Below are positions 1 through 8,448 of a DNA stretch of 64,000 bases, piece by piece. The notes beneath the pieces were generated by a model. That model was not told the DNA's origin and searched no databases. It was given only the letters and a program-made list of their open reading frames with translations. A program made the translations under genes and the position numbers. The stretch is taken from the NCBI GenBank assembly GCA_003249215.1, contig QKJR01000095.1:115033-179032 (forward strand). The letters are read 5' to 3'. Every line of letters begins with the position of its first letter. The first letter of the stretch is position 1. Source of the DNA: Rhodobacterales bacterium. GTDB taxonomy: Bacteria; Pseudomonadota; Alphaproteobacteria; Rhodobacterales; Rhodobacteraceae.

Positions 1-682
1 TCACCCACCATTCGGTGCGTTCGTCGATCCAGCCCGCGGGCAGGACCTCGCGGATATAGGGCTCGACGATGGCGCGAATGTCGTCGCTCGTCTGGCTTTC
101 GTATTTGTGTTGCGTCGACAGAACGATCGAGCTGACGCCCACGGGCTTGCCACCCTCGTAGCGCACCGAAAGCTGCGATTTCGCATCGGGGCCGAGCGTG
201 GGCTCCGCGCCCGATTTGCGCGCCTCCGCCAGACGGCGCAGCACGGCATGGGCATATTGGATCGGCGCGGGCATCAGTTCGGCCGTCTCGTCGGTGGCGT
301 AACCGAACATGATCCCCTGATCGCCGGCTCCGTCCTTGTCGACGCCTTGGCTGATATGGGCCGATTGCGGATGCAGGTAATTCGCGAATTTCAACGTGGC
401 CCAGTGGAAGGCGTCCTGCTCGTAGCCGATGTCCTTCACGCAGTCGCGCACGATCGTGTCGATGCGGCCCATGAACTCGGCCAGACGCGCCTTGTCCGAG
501 AGGCCGACCTCGCCGCCGACGACGACCTGATTGGTGGTCGCGAAGGTCTCGCAGGCGACGCGGGCATTGGGTTCCTCACCCAGGAAGGCGTCGAGCACGG
601 CATCGGAAATGCGGTCGCAGACCTTGTCGGGGTGACCTTCCGAGACCGACTCGGAGGTGAAAACGTAATTCTCTCGGGACAT
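1..682 (-). CDS. metK: S-adenosylmethionine synthetase MetK (C-terminus cut by window edge)
   Basis: Makes S-adenosylmethionine from methionine and ATP in the cytoplasm. The visible N-terminal ~227 residues begin [20 protein letters not shown], the start typical of MetK, with the ATP-binding SEGHPDK motif, and later contain [12 protein letters not shown], the second MetK signature. The ATG at 680-682 follows a GGAG ribosome-binding sequence that is part of a SAM/SAH riboswitch, so translation should be controlled by the enzyme's own product. It lies downstream of lnt on the same strand with a 66-base gap. The rest of the gene lies to the left of base 1. Confidence 0.97.
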   Translation of the reverse strand, partial: MSRENYVFTSESVSEGHPDKVCDRISDAVLDAFLGEEPNARVACETFATTNQVVVGGEVGLSDKARLAEFMGRIDTIVRDCVKDIGYEQDAFHWATLKFANYLHPQSAHISQGVDKDGAGDQGIMFGYATDETAELMPAPIQYAHAVLRRLAEARKSGAEPTLGPDAKSQLSVRYEGGKPVGVSSIVLSTQHKYESQTSDDIRAIVEPYIREVLPAGWIDERTEWWV

Positions 683-688
683 GGGAAG

Positions 689-734
689 TGCTCCATTGGT
701 GTAACCCCGCCACGCCAGGAAGCCGTTGTGACGG
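689..734 (-). promoter_or_regulatory. SAM/SAH riboswitch upstream of metK
   Basis: On the minus strand this reads CACAACGGCTTCCTGGCGTG followed 13 bases on by AATGGAGCAC and then the metK ATG. The core CACAACGG-CUUCC-UGGCGUG and the distal GGAGCA match the Rhodobacterales SAM/SAH riboswitch. Stem P1 is CCGTCAC (728-734) with GTGGCGG. The loop bases GCUUCC can pair with GGAGC, which is also the ribosome-binding site, so ligand binding would hide it and switch translation off. Structure and ligand are known for the class. The assignment here rests on the sequence match and the position in front of metK. Confidence 0.9.
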
Positions 735-748
735 TTTGATGGGCCTGA

Positions 749-2347
749 CTAATCCCCCGGTTGAGCGGGGTCAACGCGGTATCTTCGCCGCAAAAGGTAA
801 ATCAACCCCGAAAGCGCGAGGAGCAGGGCGAAAACGGGGGCGTCACCGAGCCGCGCATAGGGCGTGGGGGGCAGTGCGGCGGGCAGGGTGGCGTCGAGCG
901 CGCCCATCTTGCCCATGCCGAGCTCGGCCGTGACCCGCCCCTTGGCGTCGATCATCGCGCTGACGCCGGTGTTGGCCGCGCGCGCGAGCGGCAGGCCAAA
1001 CTCGATCGTGCGCAACCGCGCGAGCGCAAGGTGCTGCCAGGGCCCCGCCGCCTCGCCGAACCAGGCGTCATTCGTCGCCTGCAACAGCCAGTCGGGGCGG
1101 GTGGGCGCGCGGCGGATGTCCTGCGGAAAGACCGCCTCATAGCAGATCAGCGGCTGCGCTAGGCCAAGCGGCCCGAGATCGAGCACCCGCGGCCCCGGCC
1201 CCGCCGAATAGCCATTGCCCTCCTGCGCCGCAAAGGCCGCGATCCCGAAGCGCGCCGCGAGATCGCCGAGCGGCACATATTCGCCGAAGGGCACGAGGTG
1301 ATACTTGTCATAGACCGCCTCGACCGCGCCCCCCGCACCGATCACCGCAAGGCTGTTGTAATACCGCAATCCCTCAGCCCGCTGAATACCCAGCGCGACC
1401 GGCACGCCCTGCGCCGCCTGCGCAATCATCATCAGCCCGTCGCCCGGCCGCTCAAGCAGGAAGGGCACCGCGGTTTCCGGCCAGAGGATCAGATCGGGGC
1501 GCGGGGCGCCGGGCGCCGGTGCCTCTGCGGTCAGGTCGAGATGCCGGAAGAAGAACTCCATCCGGTGTTCGGGCTGCCATTTGAGATCCTGCGGCGCGTT
1601 GGGTTGCACGAGGCGAAGGGTGAGCCGCGTGGCGCGGGTGGGTTCGGGGGCGGCGAGCCGCGCGGCGCCCAGCGCCCAGAGCCCGCCAAGGCCGAGCAGC
1701 GCCACGACCAGCGGCAAGGCGCGGGAGAGCGGGGGCGCGGGCCGCAGGCGGCCCGCGCCCCCGCCCCAACCGACCCCCGCGAGCGCCGCAAGGCCCAGCG
1801 TGATCACCCCGAGCCCCTGTGCCCCGACGACGGCCGCCGCCTGCGCGACGGGCGTCTCGATCCAGAGATGCCCGATCAGAACCCAGGGGAAACCGGTGAA
1901 GAGATAGCTGCGCAGGAGATCCATCGCCGCGAGCCCCAGCGCGATGCCGAAACCGCGGCTGCGGGCGCCCATGCCAAGCGCGTGCCCCGCCGCGAAGCCC
2001 ATGGCCCAGAACAGGCCCATCCCCGCCGCCATGAAGATGAGCGCAAAGGGCGCCATCCAGCCATAGACCTCGGGCTCGACAAAGAACGGATCGACGATCC
2101 AGTAGAGCGTCGCGAGCGCATAGCCGAAGCCCGCGGCGAAGCCCCACCAGCCGGCCTGTGCGGCCCGTTCGGTCCGCGCGGCAAGCGCGAGCAGAACCGC
2201 GAGCGCGGGCAGCGCCACGAACCACAGCGACACGGGCACCTGCCCGAGCCCCACCGCCGCGCCCAGCGCCGCGGCAAGGCCGAGCCGTGCAATCGGCGGA
2301 CGCGCGGGCGCGCGCAGAACAGCCAGACGCGGCAGGCCCAGCGCCAT
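749..2347 (-). CDS. lnt: Apolipoprotein N-acyltransferase Lnt
   Basis: Inner-membrane enzyme that adds the third acyl chain to the N-terminal cysteine of lipoproteins. The 532 residues start with several membrane helices (about residues 20-230) followed by a periplasmic carbon-nitrogen hydrolase domain. The Glu-Lys-Cys triad is visible in WPETAVPF, DKYHLVPFGEYVP and LICYEAVFP. A last helix lies near the C-terminus and the length is usual for the family. The ATG at 2347 is only 16 bases after the corC stop, so the two are probably cotranscribed, an order common in alphaproteobacteria. Confidence 0.95.
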   Translation of the reverse strand: MALGLPRLAVLRAPARPPIARLGLAAALGAAVGLGQVPVSLWFVALPALAVLLALAARTERAAQAGWWGFAAGFGYALATLYWIVDPFFVEPEVYGWMAPFALIFMAAGMGLFWAMGFAAGHALGMGARSRGFGIALGLAAMDLLRSYLFTGFPWVLIGHLWIETPVAQAAAVVGAQGLGVITLGLAALAGVGWGGGAGRLRPAPPLSRALPLVVALLGLGGLWALGAARLAAPEPTRATRLTLRLVQPNAPQDLKWQPEHRMEFFFRHLDLTAEAPAPGAPRPDLILWPETAVPFLLERPGDGLMMIAQAAQGVPVALGIQRAEGLRYYNSLAVIGAGGAVEAVYDKYHLVPFGEYVPLGDLAARFGIAAFAAQEGNGYSAGPGPRVLDLGPLGLAQPLICYEAVFPQDIRRAPTRPDWLLQATNDAWFGEAAGPWQHLALARLRTIEFGLPLARAANTGVSAMIDAKGRVTAELGMGKMGALDATLPAALPPTPYARLGDAPVFALLLALSGLIYLLRRRYRVDPAQPGD

Positions 2348-2363
2348 GATCAGATGCCCCGGC

Positions 2364-3266
2364 TCATTCCGCGGGCAATACGCCCGGCAGACGCACCCGG
2401 AGCCGCTTGATGCGGCGCGGATCGGCGTCGAGCACCTCGTATTCGACCCCGTTCTCGGCCACGATCACCTCGCCGCGCGCCGGCACCCGGCCGATCTGCA
2501 TGAAAACGAGCCCGCCCATGCTGTCGATATCGGCCTCTTCCTCGGGATCGGCGAGGACCATGCCGATCTCGGCCTCGAACTCCTTGAGCGGCGCGCGGGC
2601 CTGCACGACCCATTGGCCGGGCTTCTCGAGCTTCCAATAGCCGTCCTCGGCCTCGTCATGCTCGTCCTCGATCTCGCCGATCACCTGTTCGATCAGGTCC
2701 TCGAGCGTCACGAGCCCGTCGACCCCGCCATATTCGTCGATCACGAGCGCCATGTGGATGCGTTGCACCTGCATCTTCTGCAAGAGCACGCCGATCGGCA
2801 TCGAGGGCGGCACGTAGAGCAGCGGGCGCAACAGCTTGCGCAGCGAGAACCGCCCGCCGCCCGCATTGCCGAACCCCCATTCGAGCGCCAGATCCTTGAG
2901 GTGGATCAGGCCGAGCGGCGTGTCGAGCGTGTCCTTGAAGACCGGAAGGCGCGAATAGCCCTCGTTGCGGAAGACCTCGACGAGCTCGTCGCGGGGGATG
3001 TTGACCGGCACGGCCACGATCTCGACCTTGGGGATCGCCACATCGCCCACGCGCATCCGGCGCAGGTTGCCAAGCCCCGGCAAGGCAACGGGCGCAGGCG
3101 CGGCGGCCGTTCCCTCGTCACTCGCCTCGGGCTCGGACGGCCCGAAAACATCGAAAATACGCCCCAGAAGCCCCCGCGCGTGGGGCTCCGAAGATTGACT
3201 GTCGTCCGCGTCGTCAGACGGCGCAGACGCGTTGGCGGAGGCAGCTCCGTCAGCGACTTGTCCCAT
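2364..3266 (-). CDS. corC: CorC/HlyC family protein with paired CBS domains
   Basis: A soluble 300-residue member of the CorC/TlyC group, often linked to magnesium and cobalt efflux or envelope homeostasis. After an acidic, low-complexity first ~50 residues come two CBS segments (one includes EGYSRLPVFKDTLDTPLGLI; the other contains MALVIDEYGGVDGLVTLEDL) and then a CorC_HlyC transporter-associated domain ending in RIKRLRVRLPG. It sits between ybeY and lnt on the same strand, the conserved arrangement. The family has no settled biochemical activity, so the transport role comes from the family name only. Confidence 0.9.
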   Translation of the reverse strand: MGQVADGAASANASAPSDDADDSQSSEPHARGLLGRIFDVFGPSEPEASDEGTAAAPAPVALPGLGNLRRMRVGDVAIPKVEIVAVPVNIPRDELVEVFRNEGYSRLPVFKDTLDTPLGLIHLKDLALEWGFGNAGGGRFSLRKLLRPLLYVPPSMPIGVLLQKMQVQRIHMALVIDEYGGVDGLVTLEDLIEQVIGEIEDEHDEAEDGYWKLEKPGQWVVQARAPLKEFEAEIGMVLADPEEEADIDSMGGLVFMQIGRVPARGEVIVAENGVEYEVLDADPRRIKRLRVRLPGVLPAE

Positions 3267-3307
3267 CGGTCCTTTCCAAATTCACCCGAACCAATAGTCG
3301 GGCAGCT

Positions 3308-3814
3308 TCACTCATATGGGTTAACAATGCCTAAACGCGCAAGGATGCGCACTTCTATTTTTTCCATCAGCTCGGCATCGCCCTCGCGAATGTGATCATA
3401 ACCCAACAGATGCAGCACCCCGTGCACCAGCAGATGGGTGACGTGATCCGCAATCGGCTTGCCCGCCTCAGCGGCCTCGCGCGCGCAGGTTTCCCAGGCG
3501 ATGGCGATATCGCCGAGACTCTCGCGCTCGCCCTGCACCATGACCTCGGGAAACCACGGCTCGCCGCCCTCCTCCTCCGAGGCCAGATCCTGAGCCGGCC
3601 AGCTCAGCACGTTGGTGGTCGTCGGCTTGGCCCGAAAATCGGCGTTCAGCACGGCGATTCGCGCATCATCGCAGCCGAGCAGGCTGATCTCCCACTCTGC
3701 GGGCATCATCTCCTGATCGGTGAGCACCGCGCGCACGGCCCGCTCGGCCAGCGCGGGCAGCTCCATCGCCTCCCAGGCCTCGCATTCGATCAGAACCTCG
3801 ATCAGAGCGCTCAT
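3308..3814 (-). CDS. ybeY: Endoribonuclease YbeY (rRNA maturation)
   Basis: Zinc-dependent endoribonuclease used in 16S rRNA 3'-end maturation and 70S ribosome quality control. The 168 residues contain the family zinc site HGVLHLLGYDH (H-x3-H-x5-H) and the upstream segment NVLSWP. The ATG is at 3814 and the stop is 41 bases before corC. In many relatives phoH directly precedes ybeY on the same strand. Here a gene on the opposite strand separates them, so ybeY probably has its own promoter in 3815-3940. Confidence 0.95.
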   Translation of the reverse strand: MSALIEVLIECEAWEAMELPALAERAVRAVLTDQEMMPAEWEISLLGCDDARIAVLNADFRAKPTTTNVLSWPAQDLASEEEGGEPWFPEVMVQGERESLGDIAIAWETCAREAAEAGKPIADHVTHLLVHGVLHLLGYDHIREGDAELMEKIEVRILARLGIVNPYE

Positions 3815-3882
3815 TCAATCCCTCGCAGATGACCCGCCCGGCCCGCTGCGCCGGACACAAGGTCGGGTTTCCCCGCCTTGCC

Positions 3883-3895
3883 TTACGTTACGTAA
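3883..3895. promoter_or_regulatory. Small inverted repeat in the divergent ybeY / VPLPA-CTERM promoter region
   Basis: TTACG-TTA-CGTAA is a perfect 5-base inverted repeat with a 3-base spacer, in the only stretch able to hold promoters for both ybeY (leftward) and the VPLPA-CTERM gene (rightward, start 3941). No regulator is identified. Repeats this short occur by chance, so this is only a candidate operator. Confidence 0.25.
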
Positions 3896-3940
3896 ACAAC
3901 AACCTTTCGGAGCTGTTTCCCGATGAGCAAAGGCCATTAC

Positions 3941-4495
3941 ATGATCCGTTCCCTGAAAACCACAGCGACACTTCTGCTCGCAACCCTGATCGGCGGCGCG
4001 CTTTTCGGCCCCGCCGCCCAAGCCGCGACCTATACGCTCCTGCTGCCGCAATTCATCTATCGCGGCGTCGAGGGCGGGATCAGCCCGATCCAGACCGTCG
4101 GCACCTTCAAACCCTACCTGACCGCGGGCGAGCACTTTGTCTCGGCGCGGCTCTGGGGCACCTATGGCAATGCCATCGGCCCGAGAAGCGCGCCGGTGCA
4201 ATTGTTTGGCGATGGCGTGCTGCTGGGCCAATGCGAGGCCTTCGCGCCCTGCACCACCGACCCCTATGTCGATTTTTCCTATGATATCAAAAACCTCGAG
4301 GCCTTCCTCGATGGCAGCTACGTGTTGCAGGCGCTGCAGACCGGCGGCGGCGTGACGCTGCTCAGCATCCTGCGCCTCGAGATCACCACCGCAGAGGGCC
4401 CCCTGCCCGCCGTCCCCCTGCCGATGAGCGCGGCGCTTCTTCTCGGCCCGCTCGGCGCCCTCGTGGCTCTCGGTCGGCGCCGTCGCTCGCGCTGA
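3941..4495 (+). CDS. Secreted protein with VPLPA-type C-terminal sorting signal
   Basis: An exported protein of 184 residues and unknown function. It begins MIRSLKTTATLLLATLIGGA with a cleavage site near AQA-ATYT, giving a classical signal peptide. The C-terminus is VPLPMSAALLLG, a hydrophobic stretch, then RRRRSR. This is the PEP-CTERM-like VPLPA sorting tag of Rhodobacterales, thought to be processed by an exosortase/rhombosortase-like system. The middle ~125 residues resemble no domain I know and hold two cysteines (CEAFAPC). I chose the ATG at 3941 over the one at 3923 because AAAGG lies 7 bases upstream and the signal peptide then has normal length. Confidence 0.8.
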   Translation: MIRSLKTTATLLLATLIGGALFGPAAQAATYTLLLPQFIYRGVEGGISPIQTVGTFKPYLTAGEHFVSARLWGTYGNAIGPRSAPVQLFGDGVLLGQCEAFAPCTTDPYVDFSYDIKNLEAFLDGSYVLQALQTGGGVTLLSILRLEITTAEGPLPAVPLPMSAALLLGPLGALVALGRRRRSR

Positions 4496-4516
4496 ATCCG
4501 CCCCTTGAGTCACGCG

Positions 4517-4543
4517 CAAGGGCCGGGATTTTCCCGGCCCTTG
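4517..4543. terminator. Bidirectional terminator between the VPLPA-CTERM gene and phoH
   Basis: CAAGGGCCGGGA-TTT-TCCCGGCCCTTG is a perfect 12-base stem with a 3-base loop between two convergent genes (stops at 4495 and 4569). It has no long T tract on either side. Its position and stability still suit a shared terminator. Confidence 0.7.
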
Positions 4544-4568
4544 CCCTGTCTGCACCATAGACCGTATC

Positions 4569-5585
4569 TCAGCCCGCGCTCGCCTCGGAGCGGTCGTAGG
4601 CGTCGATGATCCGCGCCACCAGCGGGTGGCGCACCACATCCTGCGCGGTGAAGTAGTTGAAGCTGATGCCCTTCACCCCCTCGAGGATCTTCTCGGCATC
4701 CTGCAAGCCCGAAGCCGTGCCGCGCGGCAGGTCGATCTGGCTTCGGTCGCCGGTGATCACCATACGCGAGCCCTGGCCGAGACGGGTCAGGAACATCTTC
4801 ATCTGCATCGTGGTCGCGTTCTGCGCCTCGTCGAGCACGACGAAGGCATTGGCGAGCGTGCGCCCCCGCATGAAGGCCAAGGGCGCGATCTCGATGCGCT
4901 TTTCCTCCATCAGCTTTTGCATCTGCTTCGCGGGCAGGAAGTCGTTCAGCGCGTCATAGAGCGGCTGCATGTAGGGATCGACCTTCTCCTTCATGTCGCC
5001 GGGCAGGAAGCCCAGACGCTCGCCCGCCTCGACGGCCGGACGGCTGAGGATGATCTTGTCGACCAGACCGCCGATCAGCATGGTCACGCCGACCGCCACC
5101 GCCAGATAGGTCTTGCCGGTGCCCGCAGGCCCGATGCCGAAGGCGAGCTCATTCTCGAACAGCGCCCGCACATAGGCCTTCTGCGCCTCGGTGCGCGGCT
5201 CGACCTGTTTCTTGCGGGTGCGGATCTCGTATTTGCCGGCCGCGAACATCTCGAGTTGTTCGGTCACGCCGATCCCCTCATGGCCGAAATCGGTCATCCG
5301 GATCGCGGCGTCGATCTCGCCCGCATCGACCGCCTTGCCCTGTTCGAGCCGCTCGTAGAGCTGGCCGAGCACACCGGCGGCCTGCGCCTGCGCCTCGGGG
5401 GTACCGACGACGGCGAGCTGATTGCCACGGCGCAGGATGTGAACCGAGAGCTTGTGCTCGATCTGGGCCAGATTGCGGTCAAATTCGCCGCAAAGGTCGA
5501 TCAACAACCGGTTGTCAGGAAACTCGAGAAGCGTCTCATGTGCATCCTGAGAGGTGGGCGGGGGTGTGATCGCGCTGAAGCCCAA
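4569..5585 (-). CDS. phoH: PhoH family ATPase
   Basis: Cytoplasmic PhoH-like P-loop ATPase, in many bacteria linked to RNA metabolism together with YbeY. The protein has an N-terminal ~110-residue KH-like segment, then Walker A GPAGTGKT and Walker B VVLDEAQN. The reading frame is open from 5645, but I prefer the TTG at 5583-5585 (338 residues, first residues MGFSAITPPP) because GGGAG lies 7 bases upstream and the conserved part begins there. The TTG at 5645 has no visible ribosome-binding site. It is followed by a terminator and a convergent gene, not by ybeY. Confidence 0.93.
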   Translation of the reverse strand: MGFSAITPPPTSQDAHETLLEFPDNRLLIDLCGEFDRNLAQIEHKLSVHILRRGNQLAVVGTPEAQAQAAGVLGQLYERLEQGKAVDAGEIDAAIRMTDFGHEGIGVTEQLEMFAAGKYEIRTRKKQVEPRTEAQKAYVRALFENELAFGIGPAGTGKTYLAVAVGVTMLIGGLVDKIILSRPAVEAGERLGFLPGDMKEKVDPYMQPLYDALNDFLPAKQMQKLMEEKRIEIAPLAFMRGRTLANAFVVLDEAQNATTMQMKMFLTRLGQGSRMVITGDRSQIDLPRGTASGLQDAEKILEGVKGISFNYFTAQDVVRHPLVARIIDAYDRSEASAG

Positions 5586-5700
5586 AGAGGTCTCCCTGTC
5601 AGAGGTTGATGTAGATATGGTGCTCCCTCCCCCTGAGTCACGCAAGCACTGGTTTCATCCGAGTCGAGCTTGCGCCAAAAATTTCATCAAACCGTAACAG

Positions 5701-5770
5701 AAGCGGCCGCGGAATGCATCCCGCGGCCGCTTTGCCTGTTTTTTAGGCGGATGCTGCATCGTGCAGCATC
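5701..5770. terminator. Two tandem hairpins between phoH and the lipoprotein gene
   Basis: The first is AAGCGGCCGCGG-(8)-CCGCGGCCGCTT, a perfect 12-base stem at 5701-5732, followed on the plus strand by a T6 run at 5739-5744. The second is GATGCTGCA-TCG-TGCAGCATC, a 9-base stem at 5750-5770. They follow the leftward lipoprotein gene (stop 5784) and precede leftward phoH. They probably end the OmpA/lipoprotein transcript, although the T run is on the wrong side for leftward transcription. Confidence 0.6.
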
Positions 5771-5783
5771 CATCCCGCCCGAC

Positions 5784-6101
5784 TCAGAGCGGGTCGGCAA
5801 TCGGGGTGCCCGACTTGTAGGGGCCGACCGCCGTCGCCGCCGGACCCGCGCCCGAGCAGATCGGCTTGCCGTAATCGTCGACCCGCGCGGTCAGATAGCC
5901 CTCGACGCCATCGTCGATGATCCAGTGATCGCAGCCCTCGGGGTCGATCCAGATCCCGGCCTTGAGCGTCGAGAGATGGTGGGCGTTGATGCCGCGGTCG
6001 ACGGTCTTGTCGGGGCCGATCTGCCCCATGCCCTCGGCCATTTCACACGCACCGAGGAGCCCCGCCGCCGCCGCCATCAGAAGAACCTGTTTCACAGCCA
6101 T
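5784..6101 (-). CDS. Small lipoprotein sharing a domain with the neighbouring OmpA protein
   Basis: A lipoprotein of 105 residues and unknown function. It starts MAVKQVLLMAAAAGLLGAC, a signal peptide ending in the lipobox LGAC, so it should be lipidated in the envelope. The mature part holds IWIDPEGCDHWIIDDGVEGY, nearly the same as the motif at the N-terminus of the upstream OmpA protein. It lacks the OmpA peptidoglycan-binding domain. An in-frame ATG at 6116 overlaps the upstream stop, but GGGTGGGG in front of 6101 and the normal signal length favour the later start. The two genes are surely cotranscribed. Confidence 0.8.
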   Translation of the reverse strand: MAVKQVLLMAAAAGLLGACEMAEGMGQIGPDKTVDRGINAHHLSTLKAGIWIDPEGCDHWIIDDGVEGYLTARVDDYGKPICSGAGPAATAVGPYKSGTPIADPL

Positions 6102-6112
6102 CGTCCCCACCC

Positions 6113-6676
6113 TCATTTCACACAGATAATCTCGACGCGGCGGTTCGCGGCCATGCCCGCGGCCGTCGCGTTGGTCGCACGCGGCTGACGCTCGCCATAC
6201 CAGTTCACCGCAAGCACCGGCGCACCGATCGACTTGGCGACGCCCGCCACCGCTTCGGCGCGGCGCTTCGAGAGACCCATGTTGTATTCATCCGAGGCGC
6301 GGCTGTCGGTGTGGCCGGTGATGATGAAGGTCCGGGCCTGGGCCGAGCGGAAGAAATTCTCGAGATAGTTGCGCCCGGTGCCGCTGAGCTTGGCGCTGTC
6401 GGTGGCAAAGAGCGTATCGGTCGGGATCACGCCGCAGACGTTGCGGTGGCAGACCGGGCGGCCGTCGCGCGTCTTGCGCGCATCCATATAGCCCTCGGCG
6501 CCGTCATCCATCACCCAGTGCTCGCAGCCGTCGGGGTCGATCCAGATTGTCGGAATGTAACGCTCGGGCTTGGAAATCTGCTGCGCCGCGGCCGGCGCCA
6601 TCATGCTCGCGAGCGCGAGCGCCGCCCCGGCGAGAGCACCCATCGCGGGCGCGAAGCTCTTCTTGGAAATCGTCAT
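6113..6676 (-). CDS. OmpA family protein
   Basis: An exported 187-residue protein. The signal peptide (MTISKKSFAPAMGALAGAAL, cleavage near AAA-QQ) is followed by a short domain with IWIDPDGCEHWVMDDGAEGY, then a C-terminal OmpA domain (about residues 90-187) with TDTLFATDSAKL, GHTDSRASDEYNMGLSKRRA and NRRVEI. That domain normally binds peptidoglycan non-covalently. The ATG at 6676 has AGGTGG at good spacing; the upstream ATG at 6703 has none. There is no beta-barrel, so this is a periplasmic or peripheral envelope protein, not a porin. Confidence 0.88.
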   Translation of the reverse strand: MTISKKSFAPAMGALAGAALALASMMAPAAAQQISKPERYIPTIWIDPDGCEHWVMDDGAEGYMDARKTRDGRPVCHRNVCGVIPTDTLFATDSAKLSGTGRNYLENFFRSAQARTFIITGHTDSRASDEYNMGLSKRRAEAVAGVAKSIGAPVLAVNWYGERQPRATNATAAGMAANRRVEIICVK

Positions 6677-6947
6677 GGCCCCATCCACCTTTTCATCACT
6701 CATTCACGCGCCGTTTCACGTGCTGCGGCTTCGCAGCCCAAGCCCCCGGCCCGGGGCCGGCGGTTCACGGTAAATTCATCCCACACTAGCAAAACTTCGC
6801 GGCATTGGAAGCGGCTTCACCCAGATATTGTGACCGTTTCAAGGACAAACCCTAAAATGCCGCGGCCGAACTGCCGCAACGGAAACGATCCGGCCGCAGT
6901 CCGGCCACAATCGCCCCCATGGGCCTTTTGGGCCGCCGAACGGGGCC

Positions 6948-8273
6948 TCAGCCCCCGATCAGCGCACCGCCGAGCGAATTGGGGCCGCTTTCGGTGATTC
7001 TCACCCGCGCGAGCACCCCGGGCGCGAGCCCCTCGCCCACCACATGGACTGCGTGCAGATAGTCCGATTTGCCGGTCCACTGGCCGGGCAGACGGCCGGG
7101 TTTTTCGAAGAGCACGCCGACCTCGCGCCCGACCATACCCTCTTGCGCGGCCCGCTGCTGGCGGGTGATCAGGGCCTGCACCTCGTGCAGTCTGGCATCG
7201 GCGACCTCCGAGGCCACGCCCTCGCGCCCCGCGGCCGGGGTGCCGGGCCGCGGCGAGTATTTGAACGAATAGGCCATGCCGAAGCCGACCTCCTCGATCA
7301 GCGCGATCGTGTCGCGGTGATCCTGATCGCTCTCGCCGGGGAAGCCCGCGATGAAATCCGAGCTCAGCAGGATATCGGGCCGCGCGGCGCGAATGCGCTC
7401 GATCAGCCGCAGATACTCTTCGGCGGTGTGCTTGCGGTTCATCGCCTTGAGCACCCGGTCGCTGCCCGACTGCACCGGCAGATGCAGATAGGGCATCAGC
7501 TTGGGCTCAAGCCCATGCGCCTCGATCAGGTCGTCGGCCATGTCGTTGGGGTGGCTCGTGGTGTAGCGGATCCGCTCAAGCCCGTCGATACGTGCCAGCG
7601 CCCGCACCAGACGCCCGAGGCCCCAGTCGCCGCCCTCACCCTCGCCGTGATAGCCATTGACGTTCTGCCCCAGCAGCGTGATCTCGCGCACGCCCTTGTC
7701 GACGAGCTTCTGCGCCTCGGACAGGATGCGGGAAACGGGGCGGCTGATTTCCGAGCCACGGGTATAGGGCACCACACAAAAGGCGCAGAACTTGTCGCAG
7801 CCCTCCTGCACCGTCAGGAAGGCGGTCGGGCGGCCCTGCACCGGGCGCTCGGGCAGCAGGTCGAACTTGTCCTCGACCGGGAATTCGGTATCGACCGGCC
7901 GCTCGCCCCGCGCCGCCGCCTCGGCCATCTCGGGCAGGCGGTGATAGTTCTGGCTGCCCACCACCAAATCGACGAGCGGCATCCGCCGCATGATCTCGGC
8001 GCCCTCGGCCTGCGCGACGCAGCCCGCCACGCCGATCTTCAGATCGGGTTTCGCCTCCTTGAAGGGGCGCAGCCGCCCGAGGTCGGAATAGACCTTCTCG
8101 GCCGCCTTCTCGCGGATGTGGCAGGTGTTCAGGAGCACCATATCCGCCTCGGCCGGATCGTCGGTGAGGGTATAGCCCTTGGCGCCCATCGCCTCGGCCA
8201 TGCGCTCGCTGTCATAGACATTCATCTGACAGCCATAGGTCTTGATATGCAGCTTCTTCGGGGCGTCCGACAT
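6948..8273 (-). CDS. miaB: tRNA-2-methylthio-N6-dimethylallyladenosine synthase MiaB
   Basis: Radical-SAM methylthiotransferase that modifies A37 of tRNAs reading codons that begin with U. The 441 residues show the N-terminal UPF0004 domain ([15 protein letters not shown]), the radical SAM cluster [15 protein letters not shown] (C-x3-C-x2-C) and a C-terminal TRAM domain. The ATG at 8273 follows GAGGA with 8-base spacing. The open frame runs further upstream, but that part is not protein-like. The 271 bases after it, up to the OmpA gene, hold GC-rich repeats but no gene that I can see. Confidence 0.96.
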   Translation of the reverse strand: MSDAPKKLHIKTYGCQMNVYDSERMAEAMGAKGYTLTDDPAEADMVLLNTCHIREKAAEKVYSDLGRLRPFKEAKPDLKIGVAGCVAQAEGAEIMRRMPLVDLVVGSQNYHRLPEMAEAAARGERPVDTEFPVEDKFDLLPERPVQGRPTAFLTVQEGCDKFCAFCVVPYTRGSEISRPVSRILSEAQKLVDKGVREITLLGQNVNGYHGEGEGGDWGLGRLVRALARIDGLERIRYTTSHPNDMADDLIEAHGLEPKLMPYLHLPVQSGSDRVLKAMNRKHTAEEYLRLIERIRAARPDILLSSDFIAGFPGESDQDHRDTIALIEEVGFGMAYSFKYSPRPGTPAAGREGVASEVADARLHEVQALITRQQRAAQEGMVGREVGVLFEKPGRLPGQWTGKSDYLHAVHVVGEGLAPGVLARVRITESGPNSLGGALIGG

Positions 8274-8448
8274 GGGCCATTCCTCGCGCGGGTTGGGCGG
8301 GGTGATAGTGCAAAAGCGCCGCGCCCTCAACCGTTGCGCGCCCCATCGGCCGCCGGCCACACAGCGGCCGGGCCCTATCCCCCCGGCAATCGCACCGGCT
8401 TGAATTCCCCCCGCCCATGCCCGATCCTGCCGGCCAAAAGGGACAGGC

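Noticed and set aside
107..739. A plus-strand 210-codon frame over metK
   Set aside because: The minus strand encodes MetK with exact family motifs and a riboswitch upstream. The plus frame is a shadow.
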